Both the position numbers and the translations under genes were made by a program. A DNA stretch of 64,000 nucleotides from NCBI GenBank assembly GCA_905250125.1, contig CAJNOL010000302.1, forward strand, positions 101,873 to 165,872, given 5' to 3'. Origin of the DNA: Rotaria sordida (Eukaryota > Rotifera > Eurotatoria > Philodinida > Philodinidae). Shown piece by piece: positions 12,731-25,604 of this stretch. How positions within the stretch are numbered: the stretch's first letter is position 1; each line of letters opens with the position of its first letter. A model generated the notes under the pieces. That model worked only from the letters and a program-made list of their open reading frames with translations. It did no database searches and was not told where the DNA came from.

Positions 12731-13940
12731 ATGGCAATATTCTCGTTGAAAGATTTATCTAATGAACTCTTAATTTTTTTTTTATGGAACAAAATTTGAA
12801 TTATTGAAATAACTTTTGTAATTAAATAAATGATTTAATATTCTTCTATGAACATGTATTTTAATCATATTGATCTGTCGTCAATATTAATAAACAAACG
12901 AATTATATAGAAATTTCGAAAAATATATTTTTCTGATATAAATTATCATATGTATTTATTAATAATTGATAATTATCAAATAGAAAATAATTTTCTTGAA
13001 GAAAAACAAATTTTATTCAAATAAAAAATTTGTATCAAAATAAAATTATTGATCATGAAATTGATTTACAATAAGATTTATTCAAACGATTAAAACCGAA
13101 TATATAAAATATAGGTATTAATGAATTTAATCAAGAAAATAAATATAAAAAATTTTTATCAACATCTTTAAAACGACTTGATATTGGATTAGAAACAGAA
13201 GAAAATTTATTTTATCTGTTTATTCAATCAATTTGATCTATCATTTACATCGACTCATATAATATTATCAGAATATTTGCGATTATTTAGTTTTCAGTTT
13301 CTAATGAATATTAAAAAACTTTATGTTTCAATTATCTCAATTGATAAGACAGATTATTATCATTCAGCTATTTTTTCTTACCTTATTGAATGGATTTTCC
13401 ATCAGAAGTTTGTTAATATTCGTTTTATTCAATGTCACTTCTTCTTTCATCGAATAATAAAAATTATTGAAAACTATTAACTTTTATGCGTTAAACAACA
13501 ATAATAAATGTGAAATCGTGGGAAATATTATTTGAAAAAAGATACAATTCAATCTTTAATTATTAAATAATAAACATATTCAATTATTTGATAGTGAAGA
13601 ATCAAAATTTGAGTTTCAAAAAAAAATTCAATTGATTATAATTTATTTACTAATTTCTTTCGAATATATTCCTCAAAATTTGATACATTACATAGAATTA
13701 TATTATCTAGATAAATTTATTAAAGGATTATATCATATTTAATATTGAAATGAAATTTTGCATCAGTTAATATTGATATTCATATTGTTATTTATCATTT
13801 AAATATTTTTAAAGGAACATATTTGTACTATGCTAAATTCTATACTTCAGCACTCATTTTAGATCGTGTTTCACAAAATACTGAATTCTCAATGCCAATC
13901 GTTAATGGAATTATACCTATTTATGACGTGTGTGTAGAAG
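12731..13940 (+). pseudogene. Decayed F-box-like protein gene
   Basis: An ATG at 12731 opens MAIFSLKDLSNELLIFF, the typical start of an F-box-like motif (LxxLPNELLxxIF). The frame is then broken by many stops and shifts. Further pieces that fit a leucine/isoleucine-rich repeat protein appear around 13200-13480 (SFTSTHIILSEYLRLF and the 67-residue frame at 13277) and 13810-13940 (GTYLYYAKFYTSALILD). F-box proteins act as substrate adaptors of ubiquitin ligases. This copy cannot make one. Family assignment rests mainly on the first 17 residues. Confidence 0.42.
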
Positions 13941-14129
13941 TTTAATGGAAGGTTCTCAATATTTTTATTTTAATGACAACTATTCTATCGAAATACATTG
14001 AAAAAAAATAGTAATTTTGTTTTTTAGTAAGAATATTTTATAGGAGATAAAGGTTTATAATATGAGGACAAAAATTTGCAATTAATTATTTAGTTGCAAG
14101 AACCAAAAAAAATGAGAAATAAGAAAATA

Positions 14130-15862
14130 TTAGAATAAAAATTTCAGTAAATATAAATGAACAATTTGAATATATATAACGTTCGATATTGATTTTATAT
14201 TAGCTTTTGATTTACATCCATCTCTCTTTATATAATCACCCCAACATGCCGCATATGCCATTTTATGTGCAATTGTATGTTGTTCCATAGTTCCAATAAA
14301 TAAATGACTCCATGGTCCCTGAGCATATACAGCTACATCTTCACCAGCATGTGTTTCAGCTTTCATTGGTAAAGCTGTTGGTGCTAAATAATTCGTTGAA
14401 TTTGTATCAAGTGAATAAAGATAAGTTGCATTTCTTGCTGCATGAAAATTCGGTCCATTTCCATAAGCAATTATATTAATAGGTAATTTATCAATATCAC
14501 TAACATTCAATCGTTCTAATGTACTAAAACCTAAAATATTTAAACCACGTGATCCATAAGCACCAAATGTAAATACATGTGAATGATCGGCAGTAACAAC
14601 AAGAAGTGTATCATCAAGAATATTTTTTTCTTTTAATAATTGTTTAACTTTTCCAATAGTATCATCGAATTCAACAAATTCATCTAATGCATATCTTGGT
14701 CGTGTTTCATGATGTCCATGATCAATTTTTCCGCTTTCAACAAAAAGAAAAAAATTTTGATTTGATTTTAAAAAATGTTCAACAGCAAATATAGTCATTT
14801 CGGATAGACTTGGTTCATCACTTTCACTTATAATTCGATCTGTTTCATATTGCATATGATCACGATTAAATAATCCTAATATTGGTGTTGATGAACCTAA
14901 CTTGATTTTATTCATTTCAGTTCTATTCCATATAAAATGTCCTCGCCAATATGTATCAATAAGTGATCTATTATCTGTCCGAGAATTAAATAATGATGGA
15001 TCTTCGATATCATGTGTCGTATTCGGATAAAAATATCGGCGACCACCTCCAAACATAATGTCAATAGGTGGAGAACGTAAGACAAGTTGATGGGCCACAT
15101 CAACACAACCTTGTTTAGCTTCATTATCACCAAAATATTTTGAATCATACGCTTCCCAACCACGTTCAGGTACATGAGCATAACCAGCAGCTGGTGAAGC
15201 ATGAGTTATACGAGCTGTTGTAACAATACCAACTTTTTTACCTTGATAAAAATGAAAAACAGATAATGATTTGAAAAGAAAAACGAATAATGAAATTATC
15301 TACCGAGCTGCTGAGCCCAATCGATAATACTTGTAACATTTGTACCAATTGAACTTGGACAATTCTTTCGTTCTGCTCGTCCATCTACTCCAGCCGTACC
15401 TAATTGTGCTTTAACACCACATAAGTACGCTGTTGCTGTCGCTGCTGAATCTGGTGTTTGATGATCAATGTTATATCTAAATGATTATTTTCAAAAAATC
15501 AAAAATCAAAATTCAAACAAAAAGCAAAAAACGTACGTTTTAGCTAAACCTAAATGTGTAAATTGTTCCATTTCTGTAATAAAATCTTCTCCCAATTCTC
15601 CTCTAACTTGTCCTTTACGAATTCTTCCTGCAGTAACAGTTGATACACCCATGCCATCACCCACGAATAAAATGACATTTTTAGCAATTCTTGTATTTTC
15701 ACGTATTTTTAATGACTCTTCAATTGATATTCGTGCTTGTTCTCTCCAAAATGAAGCACTTTTTTCAATTGTCCAATTGACTCGACCACAATTGATAAGA
15801 TTATTATTCCACAAAATAAAACAAATAATCAACAACAAAAGTTCTAAGAAAAAAGACATCAT
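14130..15862 (-). CDS. Alkaline phosphatase, GPI-anchored type, 3 exons
   Basis: Zn/Mg-dependent phosphomonoesterase of the animal type, expected outside the plasma membrane. Exons on the minus strand: 15862-15537, 15476-15304, 15241-14130 (536 aa, the usual family length). A hydrophobic signal peptide covers about residues 1-26. Active-site landmarks in order: VGDGMG (metal-binding Asp69), PDSAATATAYLCG (nucleophilic Ser about 119), DHGHHETRPRYALDE (Zn ligands; vertebrate enzymes have HHEGKAKQALHE), VTADHSHVF, and ETHAGEDVAVYAQGPWSHL (last Zn-binding His). The C-terminus ends in a hydrophobic tail after a small-residue region, as in GPI-anchor signals. Introns are 60 and 62 bp with closing phases. 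The start codon was chosen because it begins the signal peptide. Confidence 0.95.
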
Positions 15863-18654
15863 TTTGTAACTATTATTGACACAATTATTCTTGTATTAAC
15901 ATCTATATTGTTCGATCATCATAATCTTCTAGACCTTTATGTTTTTATTTCAATAATAACAGGAAAAGCAAGAGAACAAATGTTAACTATCTGCAGAATT
16001 ATCTTCGGGAATACGGAACTACTACTAATTATTGCTATCATGAGATTAGTTATTCTAAATAGACTTGTTGTTTTGCAAAGAATAGGCGTAAGTAAATGAA
16101 GAAACATAGCTATCGACAAAAGGAAAAATGAGCAAAAGCATAATAAAGATATTAGCGAATACGACGGAACGAATATTTATTTGTCAACAGCTTTGCTAAC
16201 TTAATAGATTCGATGAATGAAGTGGAATACTATATATATTTCTTCGAGCTGGAAAAATATTTCCAGATCAATTGTTAAATTTTGGTATATATCTCGAAAT
16301 TAATTTAAACAAAAAAAATGTCTTTATATATCAACTATTTTTACCTTGTTGTAAAAGAACTTCCAAATTCCAATCTTTCTCAAGAAAGATTTTAGTGAAG
16401 ATTTTTCAAACTTTCACGATAGATAGAATTCGACGAGTGGAATAAAAGTTATCATAGACTCAAAATATCCTTAATTGCTTTCTTATGGAAAATCTTGAGT
16501 GTGCAAGGACAAAAAAATGATCTGAAGTATTTCCCCGAATTATCAGACCTTCTAAAAAATCAGGAAACTTTCCAATTTTGTAATCTTCGTTTTTATTTTT
16601 TTCTCGCAACTTTTGAAATATTTTTGAATTCTAGTTTTTCTGTCCTTGGCAGAAATATAGCAATTACTCATTACTGCATGTGTATAGAGTTCATTTCTCC
16701 TGTCAATATTCTTGTTAGCTATTCATTTTTGTTATTGCAGAAGATGATGCCTTGCCGAACAATCTTTCATCGTGCTCTTATATTATCTCAATATCAGACA
16801 TGTTGTATCTTAGAAGTTTCAAGCTTTTTTTTTGCATACGTGAAATTAATTTTTAGTTCTGCGCATACTGACTTAACTCTACATGTATATTGTTTCTAAT
16901 CGGATTTTTTTTTGTTATGAAATATCTTTTTTTTTTTGGTAATATGAAGATAAATGAATAGAAAAAGAGTAAAGTATATTATATTAATAGGACAACAAAA
17001 CAAATATCTTAACAAAAGAAAAATTGCTTTCGGATTTCGAACAAACACATTCTAATTATTTTGACTTTTCGATCTGACAACTCTGGTTTCTTCTCACCCT
17101 GCAAAAACTCATATTATGTTTTCTCATGTTGAAACTTTTCCTTTGGAAACTATGATTGAATCTGGTTGTGTATCTTCTTTTTCTTTGAAAAATATTGTTC
17201 CTGAGAAGCAAAAGAACCAAAATATAGGAGACATCATTGCAACAAAAGTCATTGGAAAACATTTTTCTTTTCGAATGATGCTAGTTTTGTAAAATCTCCC
17301 AAATTTCATAAGTACAAGAGTTTCAAGACAGAAAAAAATACCCATTGCAATTTGATTGAAGTATATGTAACATAATTTTGAACTCAATCGACGGTATCGT
17401 AGGGAGAAAACGCAGACGTTTTTGGTATAAAGTGTTTTTTTACAAGTTTTTTATATGCACAAAGAAGGTTTTTGAATTCTCAAAAATTGCTTATTCGATA
17501 GCAAGTATTTAAATCATCATAGCAAATATCAAAAATGAAAAAAATTGGGAAAGGAGAAAAATCCTCTAACATACAATTATACATTCTAAACGTGATATTA
17601 TTTAAGGATTAAACTATTCACCGGTGGACTTGTGAGAAAATCTTAGCCTTGTACCTCTCTTCTTTCGAATAAATTTCAAGACTGATCGATCAATATAACC
17701 TGCGTGATTATTTCACTTACTTTTATTTACCATTGCAAGCATATAAGATTTGAAGAAGAAAAATTTCTCAAAAATAATACTATTGAAAATTGATAAAATA
17801 CCAATTGCACATAAAATAATAGATGTTTCAGTCTGAAAAAAAAAATATTATGATGAAGAAACACGCCTAATAAGTACTGAAATACTTATATTTATCTGTT
17901 ACTGTTTTCTCTCTCTTGGGTGATAAATAAAAAGGTTAGACGAATACGTGATAGACTTCTTATCATGCTGCAATTATTATTCCTTGGATGATTTTACCAA
18001 TCCTGTTTTTTTATACTATGCGCTCTTGATGATTATATGTCCTATTCTCTGACATAGAAAAATAAACAAAAATTTCAAATAACAAAAGACATTATACAGT
18101 TAAATGTTACCCAAACGATAAAACAAAATATATATATTAGAAACAAAAGATGTTGATATATGCTCTTAATCATCTGCAGATTTCCTAAGCATAGAAATGA
18201 ATATTATAAATAAAATATTGCATACAATCTTATACAGAATATTCCTTTACATTCATTATTACAACAGTAAATATCGTAGGTAAATGAATGTTACAAGTCG
18301 AAGAAGTTTATAAATAAAGTTGATCATTTTCTAGAGTAACAACTTCTATTTAGAACCAACTCGAATTGTAGTCTTAATAAACTAATTTTTTTGAAAATAT
18401 GAAGATATCGGATTTTATCTGGTTTATCTCTTGTATATGAATTTGATTATGTTTTTTGTTTTGTCAAACATTTCATAATAAAGAAATATTTTGCTATTAT
18501 TTATCTAAAAGATGGCATTGATGACTATTCTTATAGGATTAATAATAATAAAACATAAATGATGATGCTATTATAATCCCATAACTCAATCGCCACCGTG
18601 CATTACAAATCAACTTACTTTTTTTTTCTTGACATCTCGAATATGTTTAACCAA

Positions 18655-18832
18655 ACTATGATGGACAACGAGGCCCATGAATCTACTGACTCATGAAACA
18701 ACACACAAACATGAGTATACATAGCTATACAGAGAGAGAGAAAGAAAATGTGATGAAGCACAGCAGGATGCCGACAGGTGATGATAGTGTCCATGTAATG
18801 ATGGCTTCTGTCACATACTCGCCCATCAAGAT
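18655..18832 (+). repeat. Direct repeat, copy 1
   Basis: About 175 bp that recur at 20395-20566 in the same orientation with roughly 85% identity by eye. The block GACTCATGAAACAACACACA is identical in both. The reverse strand of each copy has an open frame sharing HHYMDTIIT and THVCVLFHES, but no family is recognised and the shared stretch is short. Confidence 0.75.
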
Positions 18833-19135
18833 GCAAGTGCTCTCGCACAAATACAAGTGATTGGCAAAAAAAAAGAGAAAAGATAATGTAGATCGTTCAA
18901 AACAAATTGATGAGAATTGATTTAATAGAATGAATGAGAAGAAAAAGAAGAAAATACGTTAACGCTAAATTGCTTGATTAGAATATTCAACAGAAAAGAT
19001 AGTAAAGAAAAAGAACCATAAAAGAATAATACTCAGACATTCATTCAAAAAAAAAAGATGTACATTTGCTTAGTTTTTGCCTTTGCTTGAAAAATGTGCT
19101 GTTTGTGGTTGTATTTTTAATAGACGAACTGCAGA

Positions 19136-19690
19136 ACTTGAAACGGAAAGAATTATCACCGAAGTGAACAATGATTAAGTGACTTGAGAAGAAATGATAT
19201 GAGACACACAGATGTTAAAAAGGAAAGTGCGTTTGAATTACGCACAGTCGACTTGGACTTAGTCATCCTTTAGTGCATCCATTGGTGTTCTGTAACATTG
19301 TCGTTTTTCTTTCAGTACTATCATCCTTCAATACTATCATCAGCAACAATGCTAATGTTCTTCAGCTCGCGTTTACTTCATTAATTCTCTAACTCAGTCA
19401 ACATCATTTACCGAACAGTGTTGTCCGAGTGGATCAGTTCCAATTGTTGCCTGCTTGGTGGACTTGAAACGATAGTGAGAAAGAACAAAACACTGAGTAG
19501 ATGAGATATGTAAGATGAACAGCGAAACTCGTCAGATGTTGAAAGGTAAATGCTTCGAGACTACGCATTGTCGATGCATACCTAGCCGCTCTTTCGTACG
19601 ATGCTGATCTTCAGTCACAATATTGCTTTTCTCACCAGTGTCACTATACCCGAATGTTCTCACTCAAGTCCGCTATTTGACTTTAATCAA
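19136..19690 (+). repeat. Degenerate tandem duplication, unit about 325 bp
   Basis: Two successive units starting at about 19136 and 19462 share ACTTGAAACG at the start and then CAGATGTT(A/G)AAA followed by a TACGCA-centred block about 95 bp on. Similarity is patchy, so the duplication is old. No coding potential is seen. Confidence 0.42.
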
Positions 19691-20394
19691 TATTGACGCT
19701 TGAACTATAAACAAGAAATTATCATATAGAGAAGGTTGAAAGGATGATTGGAAAAATGTTGAAAACAAGAAATCAATGGATTGATTTATTTTATGATAAC
19801 AGATGGATTGAAAGAAAGAAAAGCAAAAAAGAAGAGATAATCAAGATGACCTGTCAGTTCGTAATGTGAGATTGAAATTATAAACAAAGTTGGCTCGTCT
19901 TTCTGACAGAAAAGATAAATTCTATAGGATATAAGAGTGATATATGGGATAGATCATAAACATGTGATAATGAGAAAAGGATGGGACAACGAAGTAAATC
20001 AAGAACTAATGTTTTCTTTTCTAAGAATTAGAAGTTTTTTTTTTTGCAATATTGGTTAAAGAGAAGAGAAAAATGTAATCAATCTATATGCGCAAGGACA
20101 ACAAAGTTTGTGATCGCCCACTTTTTCCCAAGATATACGTTAATGACGTATCGTCATCAGCTAATCCTATCAAGCTTACTGACCATTCATATGACCATTA
20201 TATTCTACAAATAGATAGATAAATCAAATTAACTAAAATACGACCAATATTCTAGTAAATTATGATAGAACACTGTAAAAAACCTCTTCAAGAGGTAAAA
20301 AAACAGCAGTAGCAAAAAATAAGTAGTTGAAGTTGGCGAAGTGTCTTAGGTAAAGAGAGACTGAGAATTCATAGAGCCCTATTGGTGATTGTTA

Positions 20395-20396
20395 TA
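20395..20396. other. Boundary note for direct repeat copy 2
   Basis: The left edge is approximate: identity to the first copy becomes clear from GGACAACGAGG at about 20403. Confidence 0.3.
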
Positions 20397-20566
20397 TGTG
20401 ACGGACAACGAGGTCCATGAGTCTATTGACTCATGAAACAACACACAAACATGAGTATATTTAGTTACAGAGGAGAAAAAGAAAGTATGATAAAGCACAG
20501 CAGAGTACCAATTGGTGATGATAGTATCCATGTAATGATGGTTCCCGTTACACAAACATATCAATA
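20395..20566 (+). repeat. Direct repeat, copy 2
   Basis: Second copy of the repeat at 18655-18832, 1.74 kb downstream, in the same orientation. Substitutions and small deletions are scattered through it, consistent with an old duplication or two insertions of one repeat family. Confidence 0.75.
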
Positions 20567-21839
20567 AAAAAATTACCATTGTCGAAATACAAAATTTCCA
20601 ATCAATTCTTAAGAAAACTGATTTCTCGTTTGATCTTATCGTTACTCAAATGCTAAATATTTTGAATATACTTGTTTTCATTTCTGAGATGCTTGGTTAA
20701 ATAAAAATTTCTTCAAAATCAGTAGAAAAAAGGAGTATGATGATGTTATGAGCAATGAACTATTGACCATTATCTCCATCTAATATATAAAAAGGCAAAT
20801 AAGCAGTAATCTTTCATGTTATGTAATGCAGAAATATATTTCTATATGATCTTAATATGCTCTAGATACTGCTTTGCTGAATAAATAATTACAACATGAT
20901 CAAAATAAGAAATGGTGTTTTGAATACATTTAGATAGATAATAGGCTATTTAAATATTGTGTTGAGTGAAAGATTTTTTATATTCTATAATGCCATTCAT
21001 AGATTATTCATTCATGATATTTTTCTTTCTTAAAAGATCAGAATTAGACAAGGAAAAATAGAAGAGAAACGTCATGAACTTATTTTCTTGTTGTTAACAA
21101 TTTAATATAAACTACATCCAACTGGTAACATATAATACTATACACATTGACACTTCAGTTCATTGAATTATACATTTAATTTGACGTTAACGAATAAGTT
21201 TGATGTGTTCTAGAAATAACTTGCCATACAAATTACTATTATTACTTTTCGTATTATTAATAATTTATTTTGTTGGTATCAGAAAAAATAATATATCTCA
21301 TTTATTGATGTATATAGTTGTTTTCATTCTTCCATAAATCATCTCTTATCTTTTATTGCTTTATTTATAAACGTGAAAATAAATAAATGACAAGGATTTA
21401 TCAAATATTGTTTCCAAAATCAAAGATCATACTGACATTCATGTGTGTGTATCTACATTGCTAAATTATAGTAAGAGAATGTATTCAAACACATAAGTTC
21501 TTTCATACTGATTATTAATTGAATAATTAGCGTAACCTTCACACAAGAGACGCCGTATTGTTTTCAACTATACATAAAAAAAAATATAAGATTAAAGTTT
21601 ATAAATCTAATTCACTTTTTCGTATATGTTATAGTTCGTACTGAAAGAATATTTCCAAGAGTTTGACGATGATGAAAATAATCATCAAATAATAAATTTC
21701 ATTGTCAATAAATCTTTTCTATTTATACGAATCGGTTAATCATTTAGAAAAAAAAAGATCTCAAGCAATCTCTCATCGTTTCAGTCTAGGTGAAATCAAC
21801 ACGTTAATGAACAATATCAAACATTGAAATTTATTGACC

Positions 21840-22260
21840 TGTTGAATAAGATAAAATCTTTCCAAATCAATTTTCTGATGAACAAAAACATTTAACATAT
21901 ACAAAAATCTATCTCGCTTATTGAATATACTGAATCCCATTAGCATCCTCAAATATATATATTAACAATGTTTCAGGTGATTTAAAAGTACAAATAAGAT
22001 ATTGTTGTGCAAAAAATTTTAACACAGATAATCAAATATATATTTGTGAACATCGTGATATGAAAAGTTTGCTTTGGAAAAAACTTGAATTATAATATTT
22101 TTCATTGAATATTCGAAGATTATCAATATCAGTTGGTTCAACACTTTATGACGATAAAGTTCTATGAGTAGTTGATCCTTCTCATTTAAGTGGAAATAAT
22201 CGAAAAGTATTTATTGTTCACCAAAAATAAATGGCCATTATATGAACATGTTGATACTCA
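21840..22260 (+). pseudogene. Unidentified coding relic
   Basis: Fragments of protein-like sequence appear on the plus strand in shifting frames: PNQFSDEQKHLTYTKIYLAY near 21860, NNVSGDLKVQIRYCCAKNF near 21965 and LSISVGSTLYDDKVL near 22120. They lack start, splice signals and continuity. Amino-acid composition is less AT-driven than surrounding frames, which is why I list it, but I recognise no family. Confidence 0.3.
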
Positions 22261-23213
22261 CCAATTCATTTTTTGAAAATAAAGACGTAGAAAAAACAAA
22301 ATTGAATATAAATGATGAACGAAAACGTTCTTGTTTAGAATATTTCTATTAGAATGGTTATTATCTTGTACTTCTTCTAAGAATATGTGCTTTTTCTATA
22401 TTTACTAATTCATCAAAGCAACACTAGTTTTTCTTATATAATTAATTAAAATTATCTATACAATCTTTCAGTATATCGTCTTTAAATAATAGTTACTCTT
22501 CTTTTAATATCTATTACTTCTCATTGAATTGCTAATTGATCTTTATATTAGGTAAATATTCCATTGTATCTTTATTTCTTCTTATTATTTTATATACATA
22601 ACAAACAATTATTGTTATTATAGTATTTTATTAATATACATCAATTATCGATTGATACAAATAATTTTCGTGTATGAATTGATTAATATTTATTCTTTAC
22701 ATTTTTTTTTGTTTTGATTTCTATATTTTTATAGATTAGTGTATGATTATTTAGCTTTATCGAGTTCCATTTGAATATCAAAGACAAATAAAAAAGAAAA
22801 ATACAGAATACGAACAGTGATTAAAATTACAGACAATGTTAATAAAAAATAATGACCATTATTAATATATATATATATTCGATCAGCTTGAAAAGACACA
22901 TAGGTAAGTTAAATTTAATTTAACAAATACAATGAGAAATTATGTTATTAGAGCTCAAATGGCATTGCGTTGCAATAGCAAAGTATAGTTTCTTCTTTTT
23001 TTTTTTTATTGAAAATGAGTTATAATTTTTGCAATTTTAATAAACTGATATAATAATACGTATATACTAAATTATCGTTATATGTTATGAAAAATACGAA
23101 ACGCCAATGTCAAACTCTGAAAAAAAAAGTATCTATTGGGATCTATTTGTCTGTACAATCTATTTATTTATTTCATGATTTGAATTGAAAGAAGAACAAA
23201 TAAAACAAAATTA

Positions 23214-24000
23214 TTATTTATGACGACATCGTATTTGTTTCTTGTTGCATGTAACTGTTACAAGTGCACCCAAAAGTTGATATGATGACGGTAAAACTAT
23301 TGTAACATTAGTAGTACTATTCGATACTACAATACATCTTTGTCCATATCCAATTCTATCAATATTTATTGTAACATTATCATTAATACGAGTTGGATGA
23401 GAAACTGTAATAGAAAAATCAGTAGCAGTTTCATTAAATAAATAAGCATCATCATCATTTAATCGTATATTTATTTGAAAAAATGAATTCTGACATGAAA
23501 ATATTGTTGTAATATTATTCCATAATACAAATGATGCACTTGGCATTGTTGATCATGTCGTTCCATAAAAAAAAATCATTATTTGAAATACAAGAAAATA
23601 CATAATCATTATTATAATGTTTTATTAATTCAGGTATAAATTCAACATGGATATTTGGTAAAATCATATAACTATAATTACGAGTATTTGGTCTTAATCC
23701 ATGATCTAACTACACAGTTACTGTACGTCTAGTTAATGTATCATTATATGGTCCAATTGTATTATGAGATGTTGTTTTTGTACTTACTTCTGTTCCTAAT
23801 GTTGAATAGAATCCTTATGTTTGTAAAAGATAACTAATATCACATTCACCAATATATATCCATTGAACATTTTCTGATTTGTTATTTTTGTATAAGGAAA
23901 TGAATAATTAGTTCCATGAGAAAGTGTCTGATTCACTTGATTAGCTGTACTTTCAAGTGAAATTGAAAATCCAATATCTCGAGAAAAGAATATCCTTCTT
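23214..24000 (-). pseudogene. Dead polysaccharide lyase family 8-like gene (C-terminal part)
   Basis: Read on the minus strand, this encodes the C-terminal half of a family 8 polysaccharide lyase (hyaluronate/chondroitin lyase type), enzymes that cleave uronic-acid glycans by beta-elimination. Visible in order: ISLESTANQVNQTLSHG, then after a frame change VQWIYIGECDISYLLQ, GFYSTLGTEVSTKTTSHNTI, TLTRRTVTV, LDHGLRPNTRNYSYMILPN, and an intact terminal segment of 110 residues (23214-23546). At least three in-frame stops and one frameshift break it, and the catalytic N-terminal domain is absent. The pattern DHG-x2-P followed by YSYMILPN is what suggests the family. No intron signals are seen. In an animal genome such a lyase would most likely be of microbial origin (inference). 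Confidence 0.55.
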
Positions 24001-24737
24001 GACTAAAACTTTTAAGATATTCTATAGACCATTAGATCAATCTATGGGCAAATTTTCAGGTCGAAGTCCCGTAATTCCATATTCCAGCAAATACCTAGGA
24101 AAAGTCGAAAATACCTAAATATTTCGGAGTTTATAAAATGGACATTGGACTACAATATGACCAAATTGAGATTGAAAATACAACTAATCAAGCGAATCAG
24201 ACAGTGATTTTCCAAAAAATCCCTGAAACCTCGTAGTAAACTTTTAAAATATTTTGATTCTTAGATAAGCTTGTATTCTCACTCATGCTCTTTCTAACAG
24301 CGAAAACTCGAGATCGATAGTTATCAGTGTTACCGAGTTATTCAACAAACAACCAATTCCATTCTTTTTTTTTGAATGAATAGTAGTTGATGTACTTCAT
24401 ACAATGTCTTTATTTATTCATTCTTACCATAAAAGAAAAGAATGTAAATATTAAAATTATTTGTTCTTGAAATTATTTGCGAAGACAAATCAAAAAATAA
24501 AAAGAATTGAGAGTCTATCTGTTTTTTGTTTGTTGAAGTTTTAGGGGTTCAGTATTGAGATTATACTATGAATTAAATAATATCGGATATGAAATCTGAA
24601 GAAAATTTCTTAAAATTGAGCGTATATGCAATTTTAGAATTTCAATCACTTTGACTTAAGTTTATAACGTACGAGCAGAGGTTCCCAACTGATCCACGCC
24701 ACTTTCAGTGATATTTTGTCCATATGTTGGGGACATT

Positions 24738-25212
24738 ATTCTAAGAAAAATTGTAAGAGAGTTTTAAGTTCACAGAACTTTCTTCTAAATTTTCAAGCAT
24801 TTTACTGAATTTTTTTTCACCTAACACAAGGTATATACGAAATTTCAATCTGATCTAAAGCTCATATGTATTTCTCGTAATCATTGAAACACTCTAAAAG
24901 TTTCCGTAGAAAAATAGGTTGAATTGTTTAAAAAAAAGCGAATATTTCTAGTCTTTATAGATGATGAGATAGGTTTTTAAGAATTATTATTGCGAAAAGA
25001 AAGTATTTTTTTTCCATTGAAACTTTGAAAGTGTTTCAATGATCACGAGAACTACATATGAGCAATATTTCAAATTGAATTACTGTTGTTCGATTTTTCT
25101 GTATATAGCTTGTGTTAGGTGAAAAATTTAGTAAAATGGTCAAAACCTTCAAAGAAAGCCTCAGGAGCTTAAACTTTCTTACGATTTCTTATTGTTCAAA
25201 TTATTTTTAAAG
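24738..25212. mobile_element. Foldback (imperfect palindrome) element B
   Basis: The arms meet near 24970. Paired landmarks: CACCTAACACAAG (left, ~24820) with CTTGTGTTAGGTG (right, ~25109); ATCATTGAAACACT (left, ~24881) with AGTGTTTCAATGAT (right, ~25029); CATATGTA with TACATATG between them. Outer ends pair as TTGTAAGAGAGTTTTAAG with CTTAAACTTTCTTACGA. No open frame. Same architecture as element A but unrelated in sequence. Confidence 0.75.
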
Positions 25213-25604
25213 AAATAGTTTCCTTGACAATCGATTGACTAAAAAGCAACAAAAAAAAGTCCTTGATACTAATGTGCATTCTTATCAATAGTAATAACTA
25301 TAAATACGAACACCTTTATAGATAAACATATACGGAGTTACTTTTTTTTTTTCTTCTTTATTGATAATTTATATGATAACACAACAAAGAACAACAATAA
25401 TCGTTAGAATTATTTGTTTTTAATCAAGAAAGTGAGAATGAATGATAAAAGCGACACATCTACTCTTATTACTCAAAATGTTATTTTCTATTGTCTATCT
25501 CTTTTTATTTTTATTTTTATTTTATCTTACATTTAAATAGGAGAAAAAAAAGAACGATGTAAAGATTCTAACCTTCCTTCAATCTAACATTCATAATAAT
25601 AATA

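Larger units (their letters stand above)
9874..14129. other. Intergenic region with repeat and relic content
   Basis: No intact gene is seen. It contains a pyrimidine-rich tract (about 10120-10620), an imperfect palindrome (10570-11105) and a decayed F-box-like reading frame (12731-13940). The frames at 10204-10605 (+) and 11983-12324 (-) are composition artefacts or unrecognised. From 13500 to 14129 only AT-rich sequence is visible apart from the tail of the relic. Confidence 0.6.
15863..25604. other. Long gene-poor region with repeats and relics
   Basis: Nearly 10 kb without an intact gene. From 15863 to about 18600 only AT-rich DNA with unsupported frames (for example 16495-16899 +, 17124-17387 -) is seen. 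Further on lie direct repeats (18655-18832 with 20395-20566; 19136-19690), an unidentified coding relic (about 21840-22260), a dead polysaccharide lyase (23214-24000) and foldback element B (24738-25212). The last ~390 bp before 25605 should include the Dabb gene promoter. Confidence 0.55.

Noticed and set aside
16495-17387. Cys- and Phe-rich frames on both strands (134 aa plus, 87 aa minus) that might encode small membrane proteins
   Set aside because: No family match, no conserved start context or splice partner, and a possible inverted relationship between them did not hold when compared by eye.
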